Positions 51,593 to 59,901 of a DNA stretch of 64,000 bases are shown here, piece by piece. The translations under genes and the position numbers were made by a program. The notes below the pieces were generated by a model that searched no databases, had not been told where the DNA came from, and saw nothing but the letters and a program-made list of their open reading frames with translations. This DNA is from Candidatus Dormiibacterota bacterium. Lineage in GTDB: Bacteria > Chloroflexota > Dormibacteria > Dormibacterales > Dormibacteraceae. The DNA is taken from NCBI GenBank assembly GCA_024280995.1, contig JAMXLM010000018.1, positions 248,001 through 312,000 on the forward strand, read 5' to 3'. Each line of letters opens with the position of its first letter. The first letter of the stretch is position 1.

Positions 51593-53704
51593 GTGAGGAC
51601 CTCAGGCCGAAGAAGGCAGCGTGGGCAGGCGATCGTTCTCGTCGGCCTCTTGCTCGTGGTCCTCTTCGGCTTCGTGGGCCTGGCGTTGGACGGCGGTCAC
51701 GCCTACCTCGACCGCCGGCAGATGCAAGCCTCGGTCGATGCGGCGTCCCTCGCCGCCGCTTATGACTACATGGCGAGCAACGACGTGAGTCACGCGGACT
51801 ACGCCGCGAGGGACGTGTACGCCAAGAATGAACGGCTCTATTCCCTGCCCACGTGCTCCCTCAGCGGCAGCACTCTGACGTGTCCGTTCGGCGACCCGAC
51901 CAATCAAGTCCTGACGGTCACCTCCACCAACCTTTCGATCGCCGGCGTCACGTTCACGGCCACGGCAACGCATCAGGTGGGTATCGCGATGATGCAGGTG
52001 CTCGGTTCCGGCTCGTTCGTAACGGTCGGCGCGACCGCCACTGCGCTGGCAAGGCAGGCGGGGGCCAACGGCGCGGCCATCCAGACCCTCGACCCGACGT
52101 GCTCGGGATCATTGACGTTCACCGGCAACGGGACCGCCACCCTGATCGGCGACGTCTGGTCGGATGGAAACATCTCCGGCGGGGGCAGCTCGAGCGGCTC
52201 CGTCACCGGGAACGCGGTCGCGGTGTGCTCGAGCCCCGCCCCTCCTTTCTTGCCCGCGCCCTGGACGGTGTCCGGATCCCAGGTCCTGGGGTTCAACATG
52301 CCGGACCCCGACTATCCGATGCCGGCGCTCAGCCTCACCAACCAGAGCTGGAGCTCACCGAACTGCGCCGGCGAATGCCCTGGCCTGTACACGACCGATC
52401 CGCACCCCACTGGTTCGGCGACCTGCTACTTCCTGGACGCCGGGGTCTACGACATGAGCGGCGGGCTGACCCAGGATGGCGGCCTCATCAGCAATGAGCT
52501 CCGGCCCCCCGACGAGCCGAACGTCTACGCCGCGGGCACGCCGAACACGACGACCCTGAACGGAGACCTGACCGGATTGAGGATCACCTCGATCAACGTG
52601 AACGCCATCCCTGGAGCTCTACCCTCGGGGACTCAGCTTTCCGTCGGCGGTCAGACTTTCACCACCTCGGCAGCCGCGGCCGCGGGTGCCACGAGTCTCA
52701 GCATCAGTCGCCAGGACGTGATCGGCACGATCCCCAGCGGGACGCTCGTGGCGTTTCGCGCGCTCCCTCAGTTCTGGGACTCAGTGGCGCCCTGCAGCGG
52801 TTCGTTCCAGGTCGACCCGGTCGGAGGCACCAACAACCTGACCGGGACATGGTCGGTGGAGGTGACGTCCGTCAGGTGGGTGCCATACACGTGTGCAGGC
52901 CAGGCCGCCGGGCCGACTTGCTTCGTCCGCGAGAGCGCACCCTCGATGTGCAAGACCGTGACGCTTGGCAGCAGCACCAACTTCAAGGTGACCGTCGGCA
53001 CGGCGGTGCCGGGGGCGCAGTACCTGAACGTCTACGCCGCCCAGAACGGAACGTGCAGCGGCCTCGCATACCTGACGCAGGTTCAGAACAGCGTCAACGC
53101 GGCGGTGACCGTGAACAGCAGCTTGTTTCCCGCAGGGTGGCCGAGCGGCGCAGCGTCCCCGCCGGACAATCTGAACCCGCCGCTGGCCGGTGGGCTGCCC
53201 GACACGGAGCCCACGCCCGCGGCGCCGCCACACGGAGACCTCGCGAACGAGAACCAGTGCGTCGATCCCACAACCGGCAACGACGTGGCGCCGCTTTTCA
53301 CAGCCAGCCTGCTGCCGCACTGTCCGAACGGCGCCGTAACACCGGGCGCAGTGGTTCTGTTCTTCCCGTCGGGTGGCTGCATCAGCATGAACGCGGGAGG
53401 AGACATCTATGTCTTCACCGGCAACCAGTACAGTCGTGTCGTTCTCTACGAGCCCGGCCCCGAGCAGTCGAGCCAGCCGAACACCTGCGCTAACAAGATC
53501 AACGGGCACGACTTCACGAGCTTCATCGGCATCTTCTACGTGCCCGCCGCCGGCATCACGCTAAACGGGACAAGCCGCGTCCGCGCGACGATCGCGGGCG
53601 GCCTCATCGCTTGGACCGCCACCGTGCTCGGAAGCGAGAACCTGGCCATCACGGCGGATCCATCTTTGCGGGCACTGCCCGCCACAGTGAGGTTGACGCA
53701 ATGA
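51593..53704 (+). CDS. TadG-like Tad pilus-associated protein
   Basis: A 703-residue protein from GTG 51593, directly after the TadE-like stop. It begins RRRQRGQAIVLVGLLLVVLFGFVGLALDGGHAYLDRRQMQASVDAASLAAA, the Tad/TadG N-terminal domain (PF13400 type). The large exported remainder is Ser/Thr/Gly-rich, with many Cys (about 20) and beta-strand patterns, including SINVNAIPGALPSGTQLSVGG and a FIGIFYVPAAGITLNGTSRVRATIAGGLIAW region near the end. TadG is normally the tip or anchoring component; this one is larger than most. Its end overlaps the second cpaF start by 4 bases. Confidence 0.85.
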   Translation: MRTSGRRRQRGQAIVLVGLLLVVLFGFVGLALDGGHAYLDRRQMQASVDAASLAAAYDYMASNDVSHADYAARDVYAKNERLYSLPTCSLSGSTLTCPFGDPTNQVLTVTSTNLSIAGVTFTATATHQVGIAMMQVLGSGSFVTVGATATALARQAGANGAAIQTLDPTCSGSLTFTGNGTATLIGDVWSDGNISGGGSSSGSVTGNAVAVCSSPAPPFLPAPWTVSGSQVLGFNMPDPDYPMPALSLTNQSWSSPNCAGECPGLYTTDPHPTGSATCYFLDAGVYDMSGGLTQDGGLISNELRPPDEPNVYAAGTPNTTTLNGDLTGLRITSINVNAIPGALPSGTQLSVGGQTFTTSAAAAAGATSLSISRQDVIGTIPSGTLVAFRALPQFWDSVAPCSGSFQVDPVGGTNNLTGTWSVEVTSVRWVPYTCAGQAAGPTCFVRESAPSMCKTVTLGSSTNFKVTVGTAVPGAQYLNVYAAQNGTCSGLAYLTQVQNSVNAAVTVNSSLFPAGWPSGAASPPDNLNPPLAGGLPDTEPTPAAPPHGDLANENQCVDPTTGNDVAPLFTASLLPHCPNGAVTPGAVVLFFPSGGCISMNAGGDIYVFTGNQYSRVVLYEPGPEQSSQPNTCANKINGHDFTSFIGIFYVPAAGITLNGTSRVRATIAGGLIAWTATVLGSENLAITADPSLRALPATVRLTQ

Positions 53705-54828
53705 ACGAAGCCGCCGCCGCGGGTCACGACTACTCGCAGCTGGGTCCGCTTGGTCCGCTGATGGCAAACCCGAGGATCACCGAGATCATGGTCATGGGCG
53801 CCCAGCAGGTCTATGTCGAGGTCGACGGCAAGATCATCCTGACGCCCGTCACGTTCGACTCCGATGACCAGCTCATGGGCATCATTCGCGACATCGTCGA
53901 GTCGGTCGGCCGTCGCGTCGACGTGTCGAGCCCGATCTGCGACGCCCGCCTGGCCGACGGCTCGCGTGTGCATATCGCCATCCCACCCGTCGCTGTCGAC
54001 GGCCCGCTGATTAACATTCGCCGTTTCGTGCGCGGCCCGCTCGACATGGCCGACCTGATCCGGCTGGGCAGCTGCAGCGAAAGCGCCTTCGGGTTTCTGA
54101 AGGCCTGCGTCGCCGCTCGCGCGAACATCGTCGTCAGCGGCGGCACCGGCAGCGGCAAGACGACGCTTCTCAACGTGCTGTCCGGCTACCTGCCGGACGA
54201 CGAGCGAATCGTGACGATCGAGGATGCCGCCGAGCTGCAGCTGCGCCAGCGCCACGTCGCGCGGCTCGAGTCTCGGCCTGCCGGGCCAGAAGGCAAGGAG
54301 ATCACGATTCGAGATCTCGTCATCTCCTCGCTGCGCATGAGACCGGACCGCCTGGTCGTCGGTGAGGTTCGAGGGCCGGAGGCGCTCGACATGCTGCAGG
54401 CGATGAACACGGGACATGACGGATCGATGACGTCACTCCACGCCAACAAGCCTCGAGACGTGCTGGCAAGGATCGAGACGCTGGTGCTGATGGCCGGATA
54501 CGACTTGCCGGTGCGAGCGATCCGAACCCAGATCACGAGCGCGGTCAACGTCATCGTCCATCTCGAGCGTATGCGCGACGGAACGCGCAAGGTCGTGCAG
54601 ATCAGCGAGGTCACCGGGATGGAGGAAGACGTGATCACCATGCAGGACGTCTTCCGTTTCATTCGCAGCGGCGTGGACGGCCAGGGGCGCGTGGTCGGGA
54701 GGTTCAGCCCGTCGGGCATCCGGCCGCGGGTGTTCGACCGCCTGGACGACCTCGGGCTCGAGCTGCCTGAGGAGATGCGCTCGCTGTTTTTCGAGGCCGC
54801 GCAGCCCACACAGATGGCCTACCAGTAA
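53701..54828 (+). CDS. Second CpaF/TadA-type ATPase (short form)
   Basis: A 375-residue ATPase starting at ATG 53701, which overlaps the TadG-like stop (ATGA); the longer frame is discarded. It starts almost at the conserved core: LGPLGPLMANPRITEIMVMGAQQVYVEVDG. Walker A is [19 protein letters not shown], Asp box IVTIEDAAELQLRQRH, Walker [34 protein letters not shown]. It lacks the N-terminal charged and helical part of the first CpaF. Catalytic motifs are complete, so it is probably active, perhaps as an antagonistic or retraction-type motor. Confidence 0.92.
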   Translation: MNEAAAAGHDYSQLGPLGPLMANPRITEIMVMGAQQVYVEVDGKIILTPVTFDSDDQLMGIIRDIVESVGRRVDVSSPICDARLADGSRVHIAIPPVAVDGPLINIRRFVRGPLDMADLIRLGSCSESAFGFLKACVAARANIVVSGGTGSGKTTLLNVLSGYLPDDERIVTIEDAAELQLRQRHVARLESRPAGPEGKEITIRDLVISSLRMRPDRLVVGEVRGPEALDMLQAMNTGHDGSMTSLHANKPRDVLARIETLVLMAGYDLPVRAIRTQITSAVNVIVHLERMRDGTRKVVQISEVTGMEEDVITMQDVFRFIRSGVDGQGRVVGRFSPSGIRPRVFDRLDDLGLELPEEMRSLFFEAAQPTQMAYQ

Positions 54829-54829
54829 G

Positions 54830-54835
54830 AGGAGG
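54830..54835 (+). promoter_or_regulatory. Strong ribosome binding site of the Arg-Arg repeat microprotein
   Basis: AGGAGG lies seven bases before ATG 54843. It argues that the short downstream ORF is a real gene. Confidence 0.75.
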
Positions 54836-54842
54836 AAGAGGG

Positions 54843-55043
54843 ATGGCAACCACGATTGAGCAGAGAGGAGATACCCGACGGCGGAACACCGACAGGCGAC
54901 AGGACGAGCGACGATCCGCGGCCGACAGGCGGCAGGCGGTCGCCGAGGTGCCGGCCGACCGCAGAGTCGCGGACAGGCGCTTTGTGGAACGCCGTGCCGA
55001 GGTCCGTCGCCGGCTGAACGACCGCCGGCACCTGCTGACCTAG
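54843..55043 (+). CDS. 66-residue Arg-Arg periodic microprotein
   Basis: A very charged protein with 21 Arg in 66 residues and no hydrophobic core. Arg-Arg pairs, most preceded by Asp or Glu, recur at residues 13, 18, 23, 29 and again 40, 45, 50, 56, 61. The spacing 5-5-6 is repeated with an offset of 27, suggesting an internal duplication. A strong ribosome site lies 7 bases upstream. It is the last gene of the Tad operon, 14 bases after the second ATPase gene. Function unknown: nucleic-acid, polyphosphate or anionic-lipid binding, or a disordered linker to another Tad part, are possibilities. Confidence 0.75.
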   Translation: MATTIEQRGDTRRRNTDRRQDERRSAADRRQAVAEVPADRRVADRRFVERRAEVRRRLNDRRHLLT

Positions 55044-55051
55044 ACACCCTC

Positions 55052-55071
55052 CCGCCGCGTCCACGCGGCGG
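55052..55071. terminator. Hairpin after the Tad operon
   Basis: CCGCCGCG (55052-55059) pairs with CGCGGCGG (55064-55071) around TCCA, just past the microprotein stop and before the convergent HATPase gene stop. There is no T-run. It may block read-through in both directions. Confidence 0.5.
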
Positions 55072-55083
55072 TGTCGACTGCCT

Positions 55084-55557
55084 CTAGCGGGGCACCCTGA
55101 CGTGCACGCTCGTCCCGAAACCGGGGAAGGTGTCGATCCACAGGTCTCCGCCCATCAAAACCGCCCTCTCCGTCATCTCGATCGTGCCCATGCCCACGGT
55201 CGTGGCGCTGCGGTCGAAGCCGCAGCCATAGTCGGTGACCGTCATCGAGAGCTTGCCGCTGGCCAGCGAGCCGAGCTTGACCGACACGTGCTTTGCCCGG
55301 CTGTGCCTCGCGGCGTTCTGCAGCGCCTCGCGCGCGATGCGGTAGAGATTCACCGTGATTCCCGGCGGGGCTGCGGCCGGCCAGCTCCGGCTGACCACGA
55401 GCGCCGTCCGAATGCCGGTCCGGCGTTCAAATCCCCCCACCAGGTCAGACATCAGGTCACAGAAGTCGGCGCCGTCCGAGGTGATCGCGCGGGCGTCGTC
55501 AGGGTCGACGGCAGCGTCGACCGTGTCCTGCTCTGTGCCTTGTGCCGCGATCGCCAA
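55084..55557 (-). CDS. Stand-alone HATPase domain protein (NarL-type kinase family)
   Basis: A 157-residue protein that holds only the ATP-binding half of a HisKA_3-type kinase. N box: LYRIAREALQNAARHSRAKHVSV. G1 box: VTDYGCGFD. G2 box: VGMGTIEMTERAVLMGG, then DTFPGFGTSVHVRVP. The first 35 residues are acidic and unconserved; no ELHD-type His box or dimerisation helices precede it in frame. It could be a kinase remnant, or a regulator that binds a partner, as anti-sigma kinases do. It lies between the Tad operon and an MFS gene transcribed the other way. Confidence 0.75.
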   Translation of the reverse strand: MAIAAQGTEQDTVDAAVDPDDARAITSDGADFCDLMSDLVGGFERRTGIRTALVVSRSWPAAAPPGITVNLYRIAREALQNAARHSRAKHVSVKLGSLASGKLSMTVTDYGCGFDRSATTVGMGTIEMTERAVLMGGDLWIDTFPGFGTSVHVRVPR

Positions 55558-55852
55558 TTTGCTGTTCCTCTTCGATTCTGTCTGGAGTCACGCGAGCCGA
55601 AAGCACCGCGAGGCCCCGAAAAACGATTGGCCGAGGAGCAACGATCGATGCATGTTCCGCGTGGCCGCCTCACGGCGCCCATTTCGCGGAACCACGCGGC
55701 GCTCCCCTAGTCCCTCCCTCGCCGCGTTTGGTGTTCCCAAACGCGAGCGTTCACGTGACATGAGTGTAGAAACCGCCTGGACACGTTCCAATGGGACGTA
55801 TGTCCCTTTCTGCGTGAAGAAAGCGGCCCGAGTTTGGCAACCTATCCGACCG
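55558..55852. other. Divergent intergenic region
   Basis: These 295 bases separate the HATPase gene start and the MFS transporter start. Open frames cross it, but their composition does not look coding. ATG 55759 would extend the transporter by 31 residues. I see no clear promoter boxes or dyads. Confidence 0.4.
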
Positions 55853-57043
55853 ATGGCGGACAACCAGCTTCGCGGATTGCGGTTGGCCTACGTGCTGATG
55901 GGCGTCACAGACGGCAGCCTGCTCCCATTCATCCCTCTCTACCTGCTGCAGCAAGGGCTGAGCCCTTCCGGCATCGGAGCAGTCTTGGCGGCGACCGCGT
56001 TCGTGGCGCTGGTCGCGGGGCTGGGCTGGGCCTATCTTGCCGACCGGCGGCTCAGCCCGGAGAGGTTGGTCGTCGGGGCGGCTTTTTGCGCGGCGGCGGT
56101 CTCGCTCCTGCTCCTCCTGCCGGGTGCGCGGTCGGTCCCCGGCCTCCTCATCGTCGGCCTTTCGCTCGCCCGCTCACCCCTGGCCCTCCTCGACCCCATC
56201 ACCCTGCGAAGGCTGCGCCTGTCGAGCCGGACGGACTACGCCAGGATCCGCCTGCGCACGAGCGCCGGCTGGGCGGCTTCCGCGATCCTGACCGGGGGGG
56301 CGTATGGGATGTTCGGCCTGGCTCTCATACCTCTTATCTATGCGCCGCTTTCCACGCTCCTCGGCATTTGGATCTGGAGAACGATCAAGCCCGACCCCGA
56401 GCCGGCGCTCGGCGCCGTCCCCTCAACCGCCGGGATGGGCGGCATCCCGCGCGTGCTGCTCGGGTTTCTGGGGAGCTTGATGCTGCTCGGCATCGCGCTC
56501 GCGGCAACCCAGAACTTCCTCGTGCTGCAGATCGACCTGCTCGGCGGCGGCGCGCTGCTGGTCGGCGCCGCGGCCGCGTTTCAGGCCCTGACCGAGATCC
56601 CGACGATGGGATACATCCACGTCCTGACGAAGCGGTTCAGCCATCGCATCCTCTTCGCGATCGGGTGCGCGATCTACCTCGCGATCTTCGTCGCCTGGGC
56701 GTTCGCGGGCAGCGCGCTGGTGGCGGCGCTCCTGAAGCTCGGCGTTGGCGTCGCTTTTGCGCTGACCTTCGTCTCCGCGGTGATGATCGCCAACGACCTG
56801 GTGCCGGCGCGGCTGCGCGCGACCGGCCAGGCGCTCGTGAAATCGGTGCTGTTCGGAGCCGCGCCGATCGTCGGGGCGTTCGGCGGGGGCGTCGTCTACG
56901 GGTCGTACGGAGCGCGAGTCATGTTCCTGGCGTCGACATTCGTCGTCGTGGCCGCCGGGGTGATCGCTCTCGTGGTGGTCCCGGCGCGCAGGGCCGTGCC
57001 CGCCGGGGAACCTGTGCTCGCCGCGAGCGCCGCCACGCCCTGA
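55853..57043 (+). CDS. MFS transporter (MFS_1-like)
   Basis: A 396-residue protein from ATG 55853 with 12 predicted TM helices. LAYVLMGVTDGSLLPFIPLYLLQQGLSPSGIGAVLAA is TM1-2, and GWAYLADRRLSPERLVVGAA is the MFS loop 2-3 signature. LRLSSRTDYARIRLRTSAGWAAS and ALTEIPTMGYIHVLTKRFSHRILF resemble the LacY/MFS_1-like group. Substrate unknown. ATG 55759 is a possible longer start, but that extension is not membrane-like. It converges with the cyclase gene, whose stop follows immediately. Confidence 0.85.
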   Translation: MADNQLRGLRLAYVLMGVTDGSLLPFIPLYLLQQGLSPSGIGAVLAATAFVALVAGLGWAYLADRRLSPERLVVGAAFCAAAVSLLLLLPGARSVPGLLIVGLSLARSPLALLDPITLRRLRLSSRTDYARIRLRTSAGWAASAILTGGAYGMFGLALIPLIYAPLSTLLGIWIWRTIKPDPEPALGAVPSTAGMGGIPRVLLGFLGSLMLLGIALAATQNFLVLQIDLLGGGALLVGAAAAFQALTEIPTMGYIHVLTKRFSHRILFAIGCAIYLAIFVAWAFAGSALVAALLKLGVGVAFALTFVSAVMIANDLVPARLRATGQALVKSVLFGAAPIVGAFGGGVVYGSYGARVMFLASTFVVVAAGVIALVVVPARRAVPAGEPVLAASAATP

Positions 57044-59884
57044 TCAGTGCGGGCCGCGAGACTCCGCGTCTTTCGATCGCTCGAGCAGCTCTTCGGCGGC
57101 GGCCTTGTCACCGCGCAGCTCGGCGACGCGGGCCAGGTGCCGCCACGTCCACGGCGGCAGCTGCCGGTCTCCCATCTCCTCCGCGATCCTGATCGCGGCG
57201 CGCAGGTCCTCCTCGGCCGCGTCGAGACGGCCCAGGTTGCGCTTGGCGATCCCGCGGGCCGCGCGTGCGTCGGCTATCTCCCACCGGGCGCCGAGCTCGG
57301 TGAAGATCGCGACCCCGCGGTCGAACCAGGGCAGCGCCTCTTCGCCGCGCCCGAGGTCGTCCAGCAGTCGCCCCTTCTGCACCGCGGTGTTGCCGACGCT
57401 GAAGCGGTCCCCTGACTCCTCCGCCAGCGCGCATGCCTCGTCGATCAGGCGCAGCGCCTCGTCGTTGTGGCCCATCTCCGACTGGTTGATCGAGAGCGCG
57501 GTGAGAGCGCGCACCCGTGCCCAGTGGTCCTTGGGGTCCACCATGTCGAGAGCGCGCCGCCAGATCTTCTCGGCCTCGTCGTAACGGCCCCTCGTCCACG
57601 GCACCCAGCCCGCGAACAGAAGGGAGCGGACGATGACCCACGGCTCACCCAGCTCCTCGGCGGCCTCGACCGACCGATTCAGCAGCCGCTCGCCCTTGTC
57701 GACGTCCGCCTCGAAGTTGATGGCGACGTCGCCGAGGAACCGGAACGCGAGCGCGAGCGCGAACGAATCGTGGTGCCGCTCGCCGATCTCGACCGCGCGG
57801 TTCAAGGCCAGCGCCGCCGCCGGGTATTCGCCGAGCCAGTAGTGCGATTCGCCTTTGCCGGCCAGGATGCGCGCCTCGCGGGCGCCCCACCGGTGCTCGC
57901 CGCCGGCCATGGCCAGCGCGCGCTCGTAGCGGTCGATCGCGGTCCGGCTTTCCATCCTTCGCCGCGCCCTGTCGCCCGCCATCAGGAGTGCATCGGCGGC
58001 GCGGTCCGGAAGCGTGCGGTCGTTCGGATCGAGGTCCATCGCCGCCAGGGCGGCGAGCTCGAGGTGGTCGGCCGCGAGAGGCCTGCCGGTGGCCTGAAGG
58101 TAGTCGGCGACCAGGATGTGAAGTCGCTCCCGTTCGCGCTTGGGCAGGCCGGCATAGATGACGTCCTTCAACGTCGCGTGGCGTAGACGCCACCGCTCGG
58201 ACATGCCGGGCTGCGGGTCGCGGACGATCACCTCGCAGTCTTCGAGCTCCTGCAGCTCTTCCACGGTCGCCTCGGGATCGACCACCGCGATCTCGCTCAG
58301 GTCGAACCCGTACTTGAAGACCGAGACCCGTCGGGCGAGCTCTCGCAACCGCGCGGGCAGGGCGTCGATGCGTGCGCTTATGACCGCCTGGACGGTCGGC
58401 GGGACGGTGCGCGGGCCATGGCCGTCCGCCCCCGCAGGCGGAAGGAGCATGCCTGTCGTCTCGATGATGAAGTAGGGATTTCCTCCCGCCCGTTCGGCGA
58501 TCTCGATCGCTTCGACGTCGCCGACGTGGCCGCCGCCCGCCTGCCTGGCGAGGACCACGGACTCGTCGCGGGACATCGATTCCAGGCGGAGCAGGACCGA
58601 GTTCTCGCTGACCGCACCCCAGGTCGGCCGCTCGTCGAACAGCTCGTTGCGAGCCAGGGCGACGATGAGCAGCCGGCGGGGCCCTTCGCCTTTCACGCCA
58701 AGCCGCTCGATGAGGTCGAGCATCGGCGCCTTCAACAAGTGCGCGTCTTCGAATATCAGGAGCACCGGATGATCGCGCGCGAGGCCGTCGATGACCGAGA
58801 TGAACCCCGCCTGCACCTCGTGGACGAACGCGGCCATGTCCACGCTCTCGCCCATGCCGAACAGCAGAGCGAGTCGCTGGGCGGTGCGCGCCGCCGAGGC
58901 TTGGCTTCCCGTGCGCTCGGCCAGGGCGCGCAGCTTCGCGAGGATCGCCTCCGCGTCGTCGTCGCGGGAGTGGATCTCCGCGAGGTCGGCGACGATCGCC
59001 GCCGCGGGGGAGAAGGTCGCCGTATCGGTCTGCGACCGTGACTGGCCGCGCAGGATCAGGACCGCGGCGCTGACACCCGCCCCAAGCTCGTCGGCGAGGC
59101 GGGACTTGCCGATGCCGGCCTCGCCCGCGACCGTGACCAGGACCGGGCGCCCGGTCGTGCTCGCGAGTCCAAGGCTCTGGCCGAGGACCGCCAGCTCCGA
59201 TGACCGACCGACGAACGGGATGGTGCGGCGCGCCGAGCGCGGCGAAAGCGTCTCGACCGCGTACGCCTCGAGCGCCTGCTCGAAGCCCCTCGCCCTGACG
59301 CGCCGGCGCCGCCCGAAAGCCACGCTCGACTTCGTCAGCACATACGTCGTCGGGCCGACCAGGACCTCTCCAACCTGGGCAGCGGTCTGAAGCCGAGCTG
59401 CGGTGTTCACCACCGGGCCCGTCACCAGGAGCTGGCCGGTCGGCGAGCGGCCGACCGCGGCCTCGCCCGTCTCGACCCCGGTGCGGACCTGGAGCGGCCG
59501 GTCGAGGGCGAGCGATTCCCCGAGCCTCCTGACGCGCGCGCGGATCGCGAGCCCCGCCCGGACGGCACGCAGCGCGTCGTCCTCGTGGACCACCGGCAGC
59601 CCGAACACGGCCATCACCGCGTCGCCGATGAACTTCTCGGGCCGGCCGCGGAGCGCGATCAGCTCCTCGGATGCGACGTCAAAGAACCGGCCCAGCAGCT
59701 CCCGCGCGCGTTCCGCGTCGAAACGCTGCGCCAGCCCGGTCGAGTCCACGAGGTCGGTGAAGAGGACCGTGACCAACTTCCGTTCCTCCGTCTCGACCAG
59801 CGCGCCGACGGCCGAGCCACAGTTCGGGCAGAACCGCGCACCCTCGGGGAGCGGCAGACCGCAGACCGAACACGCCCTGATCAC
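57044..59884 (-). CDS. Class III nucleotide cyclase-AAA-TPR regulator
   Basis: A 946-residue multi-domain protein. A zinc ribbon (CSVCGLPL, FCPNCG) opens it. The class III cyclase domain (about 35-215) has both metal Asp (VTVLFTDLVDSTGL, EKFIGDAVMAVFG), the substrate-type Lys (EKFIGD) and the Asn/Arg transition-state pair (VVNTAARLQ), so it looks active. A STAND/AAA ATPase follows (Walker A VAGEAGIGKSRLADEL near 255, Walker B PVLLIFEDAH). TPR-like helices fill the last about 350 residues. There is no TM. It probably makes cAMP (or cGMP) in response to a ligand sensed by the ATPase/TPR part. It is divergent from a cNMP-domain gene, with only 17 bases between starts. Confidence 0.9.
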   Translation of the reverse strand: MIRACSVCGLPLPEGARFCPNCGSAVGALVETEERKLVTVLFTDLVDSTGLAQRFDAERARELLGRFFDVASEELIALRGRPEKFIGDAVMAVFGLPVVHEDDALRAVRAGLAIRARVRRLGESLALDRPLQVRTGVETGEAAVGRSPTGQLLVTGPVVNTAARLQTAAQVGEVLVGPTTYVLTKSSVAFGRRRRVRARGFEQALEAYAVETLSPRSARRTIPFVGRSSELAVLGQSLGLASTTGRPVLVTVAGEAGIGKSRLADELGAGVSAAVLILRGQSRSQTDTATFSPAAAIVADLAEIHSRDDDAEAILAKLRALAERTGSQASAARTAQRLALLFGMGESVDMAAFVHEVQAGFISVIDGLARDHPVLLIFEDAHLLKAPMLDLIERLGVKGEGPRRLLIVALARNELFDERPTWGAVSENSVLLRLESMSRDESVVLARQAGGGHVGDVEAIEIAERAGGNPYFIIETTGMLLPPAGADGHGPRTVPPTVQAVISARIDALPARLRELARRVSVFKYGFDLSEIAVVDPEATVEELQELEDCEVIVRDPQPGMSERWRLRHATLKDVIYAGLPKRERERLHILVADYLQATGRPLAADHLELAALAAMDLDPNDRTLPDRAADALLMAGDRARRRMESRTAIDRYERALAMAGGEHRWGAREARILAGKGESHYWLGEYPAAALALNRAVEIGERHHDSFALALAFRFLGDVAINFEADVDKGERLLNRSVEAAEELGEPWVIVRSLLFAGWVPWTRGRYDEAEKIWRRALDMVDPKDHWARVRALTALSINQSEMGHNDEALRLIDEACALAEESGDRFSVGNTAVQKGRLLDDLGRGEEALPWFDRGVAIFTELGARWEIADARAARGIAKRNLGRLDAAEEDLRAAIRIAEEMGDRQLPPWTWRHLARVAELRGDKAAAEELLERSKDAESRGPH

Positions 59885-59901
59885 CGGCGATTCACGAGAA
59901 T

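Noticed and set aside
55355-55852. 166-residue N-terminal extension of the MFS transporter frame
   Set aside because: It overlaps the antisense HATPase gene, has no membrane segments, and a start at 55853 gives a normal 12-TM protein.
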